The notes below the pieces were generated by a model. It worked only from the letters and a program-made list of their open reading frames with translations. It was not told the DNA's origin and did no database searches. This document shows positions 8,138 through 16,178 of a stretch of DNA of 64,000 nt, in pieces. The first letter of the stretch is position 1, and every line of letters begins with the position of its first letter. The stretch is from Nonomuraea aridisoli (lineage in GTDB: Bacteria; Actinomycetota; Actinomycetes; Streptosporangiales; Streptosporangiaceae), in contig NZ_POUD01000001.1 in assembly GCF_003236395.1 (NCBI RefSeq), positions 1 through 64,000 of the forward strand, read 5' to 3'. Position numbers and translations under genes: made by a program.

Positions 8138-8156
8138 TCGCCGAGCACGCGGGAAA

Positions 8157-8183
8157 GCTCCCCGTCGCAGGTGCGTGGGGAGC
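8157..8183. terminator. hairpin between the convergent MFS and ubiX genes
   Basis: GCTCCCC (8157-8163) pairs with GGGGAGC (8177-8183) over a 13-base loop in the short gap between two gene ends. There is no T-run, so this is only a modest candidate. Confidence 0.35.
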
Positions 8184-8199
8184 CCGCGGAACCGGCGGC

Positions 8200-8838
8200 C
8201 TACCTGGTGGTGCCGCCCTGGCTCCGGATCTCGGCGTCGGACTGCCGGCGCGCCACCGAGGCGGGCTCTCCCTGCCACGGCGGCGCGCCCGGCACGGTCA
8301 CGCCGATCAATGACAACGCCCGGGCCACGATGTGGTCCACCACGTCGTCCAGCGACTCCGGTGCCGCGTAGAACGCGGGCATCGGCGGCGCGATGATCGC
8401 GCCGATCTCGGTCGCGGTGACCATCGCCCGCAGGTGCCCGAGGTGCAGCGGCGTCTCCCGTACGCACAGCACCAGACGCCGCCGCTCCTTGAGCGTGACG
8501 TCGGCGGCCCGCACGAGCAGGTTCTCCGAGACGCCCGCGGCGATGGCGCCCAGGGTCTTGACGCTGCACGGGATCACGATCATCGCGTCCACCGGATACG
8601 AGCCGGACGCGATGGAGGCGCCGATGTCCCGGAAGTTGTGCACCACCTCGGCGTCGAAGGACGCGTCCGGCATCTCGTACGCGGCCGTGCGCCGGGCGGC
8701 GGGGCTGACGACGAGGTGCCGTTCCACCCCCGCCGCGCCGAGCAGTTGCAGGGTCCGTACGGCCAGCGCGGTGCCGGTCGCGCCCGAGACGCCGACGACG
8801 ACCCGGCGCGGCGCGCCCGCGATGACAGGGGTGTTCAA
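8200..8838 (-). CDS. ubiX: UbiX-type flavin prenyltransferase
   Basis: 212 residues with the flavoprotein fold of UbiX/Pad1, which attaches a dimethylallyl group to FMN to make prenyl-FMN, the cofactor that UbiD decarboxylases need. Diagnostic sites are GVSGATGTALAVR at the start, VIPCSVKTLGAIAAGVSENLLVRAADVTLKERRRLVLCVRETPLH in the middle and PPMPAFYAAPESLDDVVDHIVAR at the end. The start is TTG 8838, with GGAGGAG upstream and a 4-base overlap with the permease stop. It is the last gene of the operon whose first gene is ubiD, so the cofactor maker and user are made together. Confidence 0.93.
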   Translation of the reverse strand: MNTPVIAGAPRRVVVGVSGATGTALAVRTLQLLGAAGVERHLVVSPAARRTAAYEMPDASFDAEVVHNFRDIGASIASGSYPVDAMIVIPCSVKTLGAIAAGVSENLLVRAADVTLKERRRLVLCVRETPLHLGHLRAMVTATEIGAIIAPPMPAFYAAPESLDDVVDHIVARALSLIGVTVPGAPPWQGEPASVARRQSDAEIRSQGGTTR

Positions 8839-9677
8839 TGCGCTCCTCCGGTGATGGACCGATTCCAGGGGGCCAGCCACCGCTCGACCAGGCCGATCAG
8901 CCCGGTCAGCGCGACGGCGGCGAGCATCAGCACCACGACCGCGGCGAACATGCGGTCGGGCTGGAAGCTGTGGCCGGCGTCCACGATGACCCCGCCGACA
9001 CCGCCGATCGCGGTGAAGAACTCCGCGATCACGATGCCGACCACGGCCTTGCCGATGCCGATCCGCAGGCCCGTCATGATCGACGGGATGACGGAGGGGA
9101 TCACGATCTGGCCGAGGATGCGCGGCTGCGAGGCGCAGAACGCGGTGCCGACCTCGATGAGTGTACGCGGCACGTTCTGCACGCCGTTCCACGTGTTGAT
9201 GGAGATCGCGAAGACCGTCATGGTCATCACCATCGCCGCCTTGACCGCGAAGCCCAGGCCGAACCAGAGCATGAAGACCGGGGTCAGGGCGATCATCGGC
9301 ATCGCGTAGCCCGCGATGATCAGCCACCCGATCGCCGCCTCGACCACCCGGAAGCGTCCGATGAGCAGCCCCACCGGCACCCCGACGACGATGGCGAGCA
9401 GGTAGCCGGCCAGGAAGGGCTGGGCACTCTCCCACACCGCCTTGGGCAGCGAGCCGTCGCCGATCATGGAGATCAGCGCCTGGAGGACGGCGCTGGGCGG
9501 CGCGGCCAGGATCGGGTTGACCTGGCGGGCGGCGACCTCCCAGACGATGAGGAGGACGACCACGGTGCCGGCCGTGATCAGGCGGTCGCGTCCGCCTCGG
9601 CGCTGGGCCCGGATCCTCCTGGACAGCGAGGTCTCGTCGTCGACGGCCGGCGCCGCCTTGTCTGCCAGGGCGGTCAT
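8835..9677 (-). CDS. ABC transporter permease, NitT/TauT type
   Basis: A 280-residue inner-membrane subunit with about six helices and the family's cytoplasmic EAA-type loop: PRTLIEVGTAFCASQPRILGQIVIPSVIPSIMTGLRIGIGKAVVGIVIAEFF. It resembles SsuC/TauC permeases that import sulfonates, nitrate, pyrimidines or aromatic acids. It is translationally coupled by 4-base overlaps to the ATPase before it and to ubiX after it. Its placement inside a decarboxylase operon implies that it imports the decarboxylase substrate. Confidence 0.92.
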   Translation of the reverse strand: MTALADKAAPAVDDETSLSRRIRAQRRGGRDRLITAGTVVVLLIVWEVAARQVNPILAAPPSAVLQALISMIGDGSLPKAVWESAQPFLAGYLLAIVVGVPVGLLIGRFRVVEAAIGWLIIAGYAMPMIALTPVFMLWFGLGFAVKAAMVMTMTVFAISINTWNGVQNVPRTLIEVGTAFCASQPRILGQIVIPSVIPSIMTGLRIGIGKAVVGIVIAEFFTAIGGVGGVIVDAGHSFQPDRMFAAVVVLMLAAVALTGLIGLVERWLAPWNRSITGGAH

Positions 9678-10474
9678 GCGGACACTCCATCCTGCTGCTG
9701 GATCTCCCGGCCGTGCACGAGTTGCAGCAGCTCGTGGCGGCGTAGGGCGAACTCCGCGGAGCCGCGGCGCTCGTCCAGGGACGTGGAACCGCCGAAGGCG
9801 GTGTCGAGCACGCCGTGCACCCGTCCGGGGTCGGGCACCAGGGTGACCACCCGGTCGGCGAGCAACACGGACTCGTCGATGTCGTGACTGACGAAGACGA
9901 TGGTCTTGCCGGTCCGCTCGTGGATCTCCAGCAGCTCGGCCTGCATGTTCTCCCTGGTCTGCGCGTCGAGCGCGGAGAACGGCTCGTCCATGAGCAGCAC
10001 GGCCGGGTCGATGGCGAGCGCGCGGGCGATGCCGACCCGCTGCCGCATGCCGCCCGACAGCTCGTGCGGACGGCGGTGGGCCGCATGCGCGAGCCCGACC
10101 AGCTCGATCGCCCGCTCGGCCGCCGCCCGCCGCTCGGCCTTGGGCAGCCCGCGGGCCTCCAGACCGAACTCGACGTTGCCGAGCGCGGTACGCCAGGGCA
10201 GCAGCTCGGCGTTCTGGAAGACGATGCCCCGGTTGACCCCCGGCCCGCGGACCTGCTCACCGTCCACCTCGACCGTGCCGGAGGTCGGGTGTTCCAGGCC
10301 CATGACGATGCGCAACAGCGTGGTCTTCCCACAGCCGCTGCGCCCGGTCAGCGCCACGATCTCACCGCGGCGCACCTGGAACGACACGTCGTGCAGCGCC
10401 TGCACCTCACGGCCCTTGTCGTCGCGGAAGACCTTGGACACTCCCTGGACGTCCACCGCGAGGTCGCCGCTCAT
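9674..10474 (-). CDS. ABC transporter ATP-binding subunit, NitT/TauT type
   Basis: A 266-residue ATPase. Walker A is GRSGCGKTT (44-52), the Q-loop is VFQNAELLPW, the signature is LSGGMRQRVGIARAL, Walker B is VLLMDEPFSALD and the switch His is in VSHDIDE. The ELLPWRT Q-loop region is typical of SsuB/TauB. It powers the permease encoded next. The start ATG 10474 overlaps the stop of the substrate-binding protein gene by 4 bases. Confidence 0.94.
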   Translation of the reverse strand: MSGDLAVDVQGVSKVFRDDKGREVQALHDVSFQVRRGEIVALTGRSGCGKTTLLRIVMGLEHPTSGTVEVDGEQVRGPGVNRGIVFQNAELLPWRTALGNVEFGLEARGLPKAERRAAAERAIELVGLAHAAHRRPHELSGGMRQRVGIARALAIDPAVLLMDEPFSALDAQTRENMQAELLEIHERTGKTIVFVSHDIDESVLLADRVVTLVPDPGRVHGVLDTAFGGSTSLDERRGSAEFALRRHELLQLVHGREIQQQDGVSA

Positions 10475-11508
10475 TTGGCGTCTCCGTAGTAGCGGGAGGG
10501 CACCTCGCCGAGCTCGGCCACGGCCTTCTGGCGATAACTGTCGTCCACCATCGGGTCCACGGCGATGGGCGACGGGGTGATGCCGAGCTTCGTCTGCAGG
10601 TCGGCGAGGTACTTGATCTGCTTGACCGGGATCTCACCGTTCAGGGCGAGGTAGCCGCCGTCGTGGAACTCCTTGTACGTCTCGTCGATCATCGGGTCGG
10701 TCGCCGGCACCTTGAGCGTCTTGGCGGCCAGCGCCTTGGCCTCGTCCGGGTGATCGTTGGCATAGCGGATGCCCTCCACGAGGCCCGCGATGAGCCCGGT
10801 GACGGCGGCGCCCTTGGACTGGAGCACGTCGTCCCTGGTGATCAGGGCGTACCTGGGGAAGTCGGGCACCACGTCCTTGGCCCGGCCGAGCAGCTTGACG
10901 CCGTCCTTGGCGGCCTGCGCGGCGTAGTCCAGCGGCGCGGAGGCGACCTGGATCTGCCCGCCGACGACCGCCTTGTACCGGTCGGACGAGCCGCCGGAGT
11001 TGACCAGCTTCACCGAGGCCGGGTCGACGGAGGACTGGAGCATCATCGCCTTGGCGACCACCGCCGGCAGGCCGGTCGGGGTGGAGACGCCGAGCGTGGT
11101 GCCGGACAGCGCGGACAGGGAGCCGACCTCGTTCTTGGCGTAGAGCGCGTAGTTCTGGCCGGGCATCGTGGAGCCGACGAACTTGAGCTTCGCGCCCTTC
11201 TGCGCCGCGAGCAGCGCCTCGCTGGGGTTGCCCTGGATCACGTCGACCTGGTTGGCCAGCAGCGCGGGGAACGCCTGCTGGGCGCTCTTCAGCTGGACGA
11301 CGTTGACCTTGACGCCGTGCTTGGCGAAGAAGTCCTTCTCCTGGCCCATCAGCAGGTAGCCGGAGTCGGCGCCGGGCTCGTAGATGCCGTACGTGATGGT
11401 GGCGTCGTCACCGCTCCCGGTGGCGGAGGTGTCGCCGCCGCACGCGGCGAGGCCGAGGGCCAGGGCGGCGGTCACCGCGGCGATCGCGGTCTGGCGGAGC
11501 CTGCTCAT
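10471..11508 (-). CDS. ABC transporter substrate-binding lipoprotein, NitT/TauT (SsuA/ThiY-like)
   Basis: 345 residues with a lipoprotein signal: MSRLRQ, a hydrophobic stretch, then the lipobox LAAC at about residues 20-23. The mature part has the SsuA/NMT1 fold pattern GYLLMGQEKDFFAKHGVKVNVV, QLKSAQQAFPALLANQVDVI and LSALSGTTLGVSTPTGLPAVVAKAMM. It captures the substrate outside the cell for the permease. The ligand cannot be deduced; the operon suggests a (hetero)aromatic carboxylate. It is coupled by 4-base overlaps to ubiD upstream and the ATPase downstream. Confidence 0.92.
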   Translation of the reverse strand: MSRLRQTAIAAVTAALALGLAACGGDTSATGSGDDATITYGIYEPGADSGYLLMGQEKDFFAKHGVKVNVVQLKSAQQAFPALLANQVDVIQGNPSEALLAAQKGAKLKFVGSTMPGQNYALYAKNEVGSLSALSGTTLGVSTPTGLPAVVAKAMMLQSSVDPASVKLVNSGGSSDRYKAVVGGQIQVASAPLDYAAQAAKDGVKLLGRAKDVVPDFPRYALITRDDVLQSKGAAVTGLIAGLVEGIRYANDHPDEAKALAAKTLKVPATDPMIDETYKEFHDGGYLALNGEIPVKQIKYLADLQTKLGITPSPIAVDPMVDDSYRQKAVAELGEVPSRYYGDAK

Positions 11509-13004
11509 TCTGCTTCCTCCGGTTGCACGTGGGGGGTTGGAGCGCCGAGCGCGGACAGGACGCCGGCGAACTTGCGCGCGACCTGGTCGCGCAGCTCCGG
11601 ACCGGCCTCGGCCACAGGCGGGAAGTCAGCGAGGCGGTCATAGGGACGGACGGCCGTGATGATGGCCCGCGAGTTGTGCGTCTGCCCGTGCGGGATGCGG
11701 GGGTCGAGCGGCCCGCTCCAGGCGCGGCGGATGATCTCGATGTCCTCGGCGGGGTCGCACCGGGTGGACATGGCCCACAGGACGTCGAAGGTGTTCGTCG
11801 GGTCGATGTCGTCGTCCACGACGACCACGAAGCGCCCCAGGTAGGAGCCCGACTGACAGGACGCCGCGAGCAGGCCGGCCTGCTTGGCGTGACCGTCGTA
11901 GGCCTGCTTGATGGAGATGACGTTGAACAGCCGGGCGGCTCCCGCCTCGTGGCACCACACGCCCTGCACCCCGGACAGCCCCGCCCGCTCCACCTCGTCC
12001 CAGATCATCCCCGCCTTCATCACGCACTTGCTGTACGAGAAGTTGGAGGGCGGCCTGATCGGCGAGGCGACCGTGACGATGGGGTCGTTGCGGTGGTAGA
12101 TCCGGCGGATCCGCACCACGGGCTGGTCGGAGCGCCCGCCGGCGTAGTAACCCGTGAACTCGCCGAACGGCCCCTCCGGCGCCACGTCGCCGGGGTACAT
12201 CTCGCCCTCCAGCACCAGCTCGGCCCTGGCCGGCATGGGGAGGCCGTAGAGCTCGGAGGCCACGACCTCGAACGGCTGCCCGCGGTGGCCGCCCGCGTAG
12301 TCGTACTCCGACAGGCCGTAGCGCAGCTCGTTGCCCGAGGCCAGGAAGAGCAGCGGGTCGTGGCCGCAGGAGATGAGGACCGGGCAGGGCTCGCCGCGGG
12401 AGAAGTACTTCTCCCTGATCTGCCGGCCCTGCTTGCCGGGAGAGATCCACAGGCCCACCCGGTCCGGCCCGTGGACCATGCTCCGGTAGGTGCCGATGTT
12501 GACCCACCCGTCGTCCGGGTCGCGCATGATGACCAGGTCGTCGGTGCCGATGTAGCGGCCGCCGTCCCGCTCGTGCAGGAAGGGCGCCACCAGCGCGGTC
12601 ACGTCCACCTCGTCGTCGCGCAGGACGTTCTCCAACACCGGACCGTCGTCCACGGTGACCGGGGGGATCGGTTCGTGGGTCTTCATCCGGTCGCGGTAGG
12701 CGCGCACGACGTCGAGCGGATGGCTCGGAGCCGGAAGGCCGAGGGTGAGCGCCAGGCGTTCGGCCGAGTTGGTGGCGCCGGAGAAGGCCCGATGGCCGGG
12801 CTTGGCGCCCACGAGGTCGTCGAACAGAACGGCGGGGCCGCCCTCACCGCCGCGGTGGGCGATGAGCTCGATGAGGGTGCCGAGCTCGAGATGAGGGTCG
12901 ACGCCGCCCACCCTCATCAGTTGACCGGACCGGTCGATCCGCTCGATCAGTTCGCGCAGGTCGGCGTGGGGGGCGTCGTAGTCGTTGTAGGTCACCGACG
13001 CCAC
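11505..13004 (-). CDS. ubiD: UbiD-family prenyl-FMN-dependent decarboxylase
   Basis: A 499-residue full-length UbiD enzyme, which reversibly decarboxylates unsaturated or aromatic carboxylic acids. The catalytic triad of the family is complete: Arg 174 in NIGTYRS and Glu 277 and Glu 282 in EGPFGEFTGYY. The cofactor and metal region GLWISPGKQGRQIREKYF is also present. The substrate is not readable; known relatives act on 4-hydroxybenzoate, vanillate, phenazine-, pyrrole- or furan-carboxylates. The start is GTG 13004. It is the first gene of a five-gene operon with an importer and UbiX. An inverted repeat at 13144-13158, matching one upstream of the IclR gene, lies in its upstream region. Confidence 0.93.
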   Translation of the reverse strand: MASVTYNDYDAPHADLRELIERIDRSGQLMRVGGVDPHLELGTLIELIAHRGGEGGPAVLFDDLVGAKPGHRAFSGATNSAERLALTLGLPAPSHPLDVVRAYRDRMKTHEPIPPVTVDDGPVLENVLRDDEVDVTALVAPFLHERDGGRYIGTDDLVIMRDPDDGWVNIGTYRSMVHGPDRVGLWISPGKQGRQIREKYFSRGEPCPVLISCGHDPLLFLASGNELRYGLSEYDYAGGHRGQPFEVVASELYGLPMPARAELVLEGEMYPGDVAPEGPFGEFTGYYAGGRSDQPVVRIRRIYHRNDPIVTVASPIRPPSNFSYSKCVMKAGMIWDEVERAGLSGVQGVWCHEAGAARLFNVISIKQAYDGHAKQAGLLAASCQSGSYLGRFVVVVDDDIDPTNTFDVLWAMSTRCDPAEDIEIIRRAWSGPLDPRIPHGQTHNSRAIITAVRPYDRLADFPPVAEAGPELRDQVARKFAGVLSALGAPTPHVQPEEAE

Positions 13005-13143
13005 CCGCGCGAGAGCATGCTGATGCGACCGTTTCCATGCTGAATCATGACATATACCCGTTTCGTGGCAGGGCGCCCGGATCTGCTGTTCGTTGCCAGA
13101 AGTTACGGGTGGTTTTCGTAAAAGGGAATCGAACGGTCATAGA

Positions 13144-13158
13144 TTCTGCACAGCAGAA
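13144..13158. promoter_or_regulatory. probable IclR operator upstream of the ubiD operon
   Basis: TTCTG-CACAG-CAGAA is a 5-5-5 inverted repeat. The same TTCTG-N5-CAGAA pattern occurs at 13963-13977 in front of the iclR-type gene. It lies about 140 bases before the ubiD start, on the 5' side of a likely promoter. Confidence 0.55.
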
Positions 13159-13164
13159 CAACTT

Positions 13165-13193
13165 GGGCTCCGGCGGCTGCCCGGCCGGAGCCC
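13165..13193 (-). terminator. terminator of the IclR-family gene
   Basis: A perfect 10-base stem, GGGCTCCGGC (13165-13174) with GCCGGAGCCC (13184-13193), and a 9-base loop lies just after the stop of the regulator gene. It separates that gene from the ubiD operon on the same strand. Confidence 0.75.
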
Positions 13194-13199
13194 TCCTGA

Positions 13200-13958
13200 T
13201 CAGAGATCCTGGCTGATGGCCTCGGCCGCACGGCGCAGCAGCGGCAGCATCATGTGCAGGTTGCCGTGGGTCATGCGCTGGTGCGGCAGGCTGACGGCGA
13301 GCGCGGCGAGGGCGCGGCCGAGATGGTCGCGCACGCACACCGACACGGCGTCCAGCCCGGCGGCGCTCTCCTCGTGATTCACTCCGTAGCCGAGCTCGCG
13401 CACACTGCGCAACTCCACGCGCAACGCCTCGGGGTCGGTGATGGTGCGGTCGGTGACCCGCGTGAGGCCGTCGGGGAAGAGCGCGAGCACCTCGTCGTCG
13501 GGCAGTTCGGCCAGCAGGACCTTGCCGCCCGAGGTGCTGTGCGCCGGCAGCAGGGTGCCCGTACGGGACGACACCCGCAGCGGCCGGTCGCCCTCCACCC
13601 CGTCGATGAAGCGGGCGCCGTTGCCCTCCAGCACGATCAGGTTGACCGTCTCGTGCAGCTCGGCCGCCAGCCACTCCATGTGCCGCCTGGCCTTGCGCCG
13701 CACGTCGAGCCCGCCCACCGCGGAGAGCCCGATCTCCACCACGACCCGGCCGGCGCGGTAGGCCCGGGTGACCCGGTCCTGCGCGACGAAGCCGCGATGG
13801 GCCAGCGTGAGCAGCAGCCGGTGGGCGGTGGAGCGGGCGACGCCCAGCTCGTCGCTGACGTCCGTGACCCGCACCTCCCCGCGCTCCCGGATCATGAGCA
13901 GGATGAGGAGTGCCTTGTCCACCGATCCGATGGCATAGGGAGGCAGGGAGTCGAGCAT
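13200..13958 (-). CDS. IclR-family transcriptional regulator
   Basis: 252 residues. An N-terminal winged helix (SVDKALLILLMIRERGEVRVTDVSDELGVARSTAHRLLLTLAHRGFV) is followed by the IclR effector domain (LHETVNLIVLEGNGARFIDGVEG, LPAHSTSGGKVLLAELPDDEV, GYGVNHEESAAGLDAVSVCV). The family controls aromatic and organic-acid catabolism. Its position between the ubiD operon and a divergent FAD monooxygenase, with shared TTCTG-N5-CAGAA sites, makes it the likely regulator of both. The ATG has no clear ribosome site, so a leaderless mRNA or a slightly later start is possible. Confidence 0.92.
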   Translation of the reverse strand: MLDSLPPYAIGSVDKALLILLMIRERGEVRVTDVSDELGVARSTAHRLLLTLAHRGFVAQDRVTRAYRAGRVVVEIGLSAVGGLDVRRKARRHMEWLAAELHETVNLIVLEGNGARFIDGVEGDRPLRVSSRTGTLLPAHSTSGGKVLLAELPDDEVLALFPDGLTRVTDRTITDPEALRVELRSVRELGYGVNHEESAAGLDAVSVCVRDHLGRALAALAVSLPHQRMTHGNLHMMLPLLRRAAEAISQDL

Positions 13959-13962
13959 GTTG

Positions 13963-14008
13963 TTCTGTATAGCAGAAACTTTACGCTGAACTTGTCTGCT
14001 CCAGACAA
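13963..14008. promoter_or_regulatory. divergent control region iclR / FAD monooxygenase with two inverted repeats
   Basis: TTCTG-TATAG-CAGAA (13963-13977) lies 4 bases from the regulator start and matches the site upstream of the ubiD operon. A second, perfect repeat TTGTCTG-CTC-CAGACAA (13992-14008) lies toward the monooxygenase. It has the same CTG/CAG core but a shorter spacer, so it may be a different-affinity site. Confidence 0.55.
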
Positions 14009-14112
14009 CACGATGGCACCATGTGCTCGGCGCTCACCCCAGCGCCGATGCCCCGGCAACGGCTTCCATCCCCGCCGGTCGGCGCAATCCCGCACAGAAG
14101 CCAGGAGTCTTC

Positions 14113-15387
14113 ATGCCGCGACGGTCCCCCGATCCCGCGAGCCGCTCAACCGAGGACGAGGTCCTCATCGTCGGAGCCGGCATCGCCGGCCTGGTGCTGG
14201 CGCTCGAACTGCACGACGCCGGAATCGGCTGCCGGCTCTACGAGTCCGTGCCGCAGCTCGGCTCGGTGGGCGTCGGCATCAACCTGCTGCCGCACGCCAC
14301 GCGCGTCCTGCACCGGCTCGGTCTCGGCGACGACCTGGCCGCGGTCGGCATCGTCACCAGCGAATCGGTGTTCTTCAACCGCTTCGGCCAGCTCATCTAC
14401 CGCGAGCCGTCCGGCCTGAACGCCGGCTACGAGCATCCGCAGTACTCCATCCACCGCGGCGACCTGCAGGCGGTGCTGCTCGCGGCGGTGCGGGAGCGGA
14501 TCGGTCCGGACGCGGTGGTGCTCGGGCACCGGTGTGTCCGCGCCGAGCAGGACGAGAACGGCGTGACCGCCCACTTCGTCGGCCCCGGCGGTGACCCCCT
14601 GCCCTCCGTGCGGGCCCGCCTGCTGGTCGGCTGCGACGGCATCCATTCGGTCCTGCGCAAGCAGCTCCACCCGGACGAGGGCGAGCCTCGTTACTCGGGC
14701 ATCAACATGTGGCGGGGCGTGACCAAGGGCCGGCCGTTCCTGTCGGGGGCCAGCATGGTGCGGGCCGGCTGGATCGACCGCGGCAAGCTGGTCGCCTACC
14801 CGATCAGGAACCTGCCGGACGGCGACCAGCTCCTCAACTGGGTCGTCGAGATCCAGACCCCGCGCCACCTGCAGCGCGACTGGAACCGCCGTGGTGACCT
14901 GGAGGACTTCATCGGCGCCTTCGAGGACTGGCACTTCGACTGGCTCGACGTGCCGGCGATGATGCGGGCCTCCGAGACCGTCCTCGAGTACCCGATGGTC
15001 GACCAGGACCCGCTGGACCGCTGGAGCGAAGGGCGGATCACCCTGCTCGGCGACGCCGCCCACCCGATGGTGCCGCGCGGCTCCAACGGCGCGGGCCAGG
15101 CGATCCTCGACGCCCGCGCGCTGCGCAACCACCTGAGCACGACGGCCGACCCGGTGGTCGCGCTGCGGGCGTACGAGGCGGAGCGGCTGCCCGCGACCAC
15201 CCAGGTGGTCCTCGCCAACCGGAGCATGCCCCCGGACGTGATCATCCGCGAGGTGTGGCAGCGCACCGGGGACCAGCCGTTCGACTCCATCGACGACGTG
15301 ATCAAGGTGGAGGAGCTGGCGCAGATCTCCCAGCGGTACAAGCAGATCGCCGGCTACTCCACCGAAGCCCTCCGCACCGATCAGTGA
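14113..15387 (+). CDS. FAD-dependent aromatic monooxygenase (PhzS/salicylate-hydroxylase-like)
   Basis: A 424-residue class A flavoprotein hydroxylase. The FAD site is DEVLIVGAGIAGLVLALELHDAG, the second dinucleotide motif is RLLVGCDGIHSVLR, and the GD motif is ITLLGDAAHPMVPRGSNGAGQAILDA. The middle block RGKLVAYPIRN with LLNWVVEI is the pattern of PhzS-like and related FAD-binding_3 monooxygenases. It hydroxylates a ring with NAD(P)H and oxygen. The ATG at 14113 has AGGAG 6 bases upstream. It is divergent from iclR and probably acts before or after the UbiD step. Confidence 0.9.
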   Translation: MPRRSPDPASRSTEDEVLIVGAGIAGLVLALELHDAGIGCRLYESVPQLGSVGVGINLLPHATRVLHRLGLGDDLAAVGIVTSESVFFNRFGQLIYREPSGLNAGYEHPQYSIHRGDLQAVLLAAVRERIGPDAVVLGHRCVRAEQDENGVTAHFVGPGGDPLPSVRARLLVGCDGIHSVLRKQLHPDEGEPRYSGINMWRGVTKGRPFLSGASMVRAGWIDRGKLVAYPIRNLPDGDQLLNWVVEIQTPRHLQRDWNRRGDLEDFIGAFEDWHFDWLDVPAMMRASETVLEYPMVDQDPLDRWSEGRITLLGDAAHPMVPRGSNGAGQAILDARALRNHLSTTADPVVALRAYEAERLPATTQVVLANRSMPPDVIIREVWQRTGDQPFDSIDDVIKVEELAQISQRYKQIAGYSTEALRTDQ

Positions 15388-15490
15388 CCCTCCGGCAACA
15401 GCGGCGGATGACGCGGGCGGCCTCGGTGCCGTAGCCCTGGCCCCGGCAACCCTCCTCGTCGACTGCTTTTCGAAATGTCGTCCCAGCATG

Positions 15491-15528
15491 ACGGAGCTGT
15501 CGTGGATCGGAATCCGCGACAGCTCCGT
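15491..15528 (+). terminator. terminator downstream of the FAD monooxygenase
   Basis: ACGGAGCTGTCG (15491-15502) pairs perfectly with CGACAGCTCCGT (15517-15528). The loop itself can extend the stem with GGAT/ATCC. A short T-run follows. Confidence 0.8.
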
Positions 15529-15605
15529 TTGCGAGGGTGGTGTGTTCCGGCGACGCGCGCCGTTTTCTCCCACCGTTATCGGTAAGGGCGCCGGCGCTTT
15601 TCGCC

Positions 15606-15638
15606 TGGCGCCGACCGTTATATCGGTGGTCGGCGCCA
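15606..15638 (-). terminator. terminator of the His-rich secreted protein gene
   Basis: TGGCGCCGACC (15606-15616) pairs with GGTCGGCGCCA (15628-15638), 11 perfect pairs with an 11-base loop, 28 bases after the stop of the minus-strand gene. Confidence 0.75.
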
Positions 15639-15665
15639 ATTGCACCATTTGCCCTTATTGCGCAG

Positions 15666-16178
15666 TTAGTTGAGGCCGTCGATCAGCTCGGCTTCCTCCT
15701 CGGGCACCAGCTCGTCCTCGGGCTCGACCATGTTGGGGCCGAAGAACGGGTGGTGGTGGTGCTGGTGGCGGTGGTGCCTGTGGTGCCGCGCCTCGCGCTT
15801 CCTGCCGTCGTTGAAGTTGAAGTTGTCGATGATGGCGTCGATGTTGCGGTGTTCCCGGTGGTGGTGGCGCCGCTTGGGCATCACCAGGATGGGCTTCTCC
15901 TTGCGGACGTGCGTGATCACCCTCGGCCTGGCGGGCGCCGCCGGACGCGGAGCGGCCTTCGGCCTGGGCGGCGGACCGCCGGCTTCGACGGCCGGGAAGC
16001 CCGTGCTGGCTCCGGCCACCGCCTGGCCGAGCGGAAGGAACATGACACCGGCGACCGCGCCGGTGAGAGCTAGTGCCACGAGACGCCCATGGCGCGACGT
16101 TCGTGACCGCCGACTTTCAGTATTCACGTTCTTTTTCCCGTTCATGGATAGATCGGCTCGAAATCTGGCATCCGCCAT
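15666..16178 (-). CDS. secreted histidine-rich protein of unknown function
   Basis: I do not recognise a family. The reading frame has a charged N-terminus, one hydrophobic export helix (LVALALTGAVAGVMFLPLGQAVAGA, about residues 33-57), a Pro/Arg-rich stretch, then two His clusters (KRRHHHREHRN and RHHRHHRHQHHHH) around IDAIIDNFNFNDGRK, and an acidic tail EPEDELVPEEEAELIDGLN. Of 15 histidines, 13 lie in the two clusters, so metal binding outside the membrane is plausible. An alternative ATG at 16145 removes 11 residues; neither start has a good ribosome site. It is a single gene with its own terminator. Confidence 0.65.
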   Translation of the reverse strand: MADARFRADLSMNGKKNVNTESRRSRTSRHGRLVALALTGAVAGVMFLPLGQAVAGASTGFPAVEAGGPPPRPKAAPRPAAPARPRVITHVRKEKPILVMPKRRHHHREHRNIDAIIDNFNFNDGRKREARHHRHHRHQHHHHPFFGPNMVEPEDELVPEEEAELIDGLN

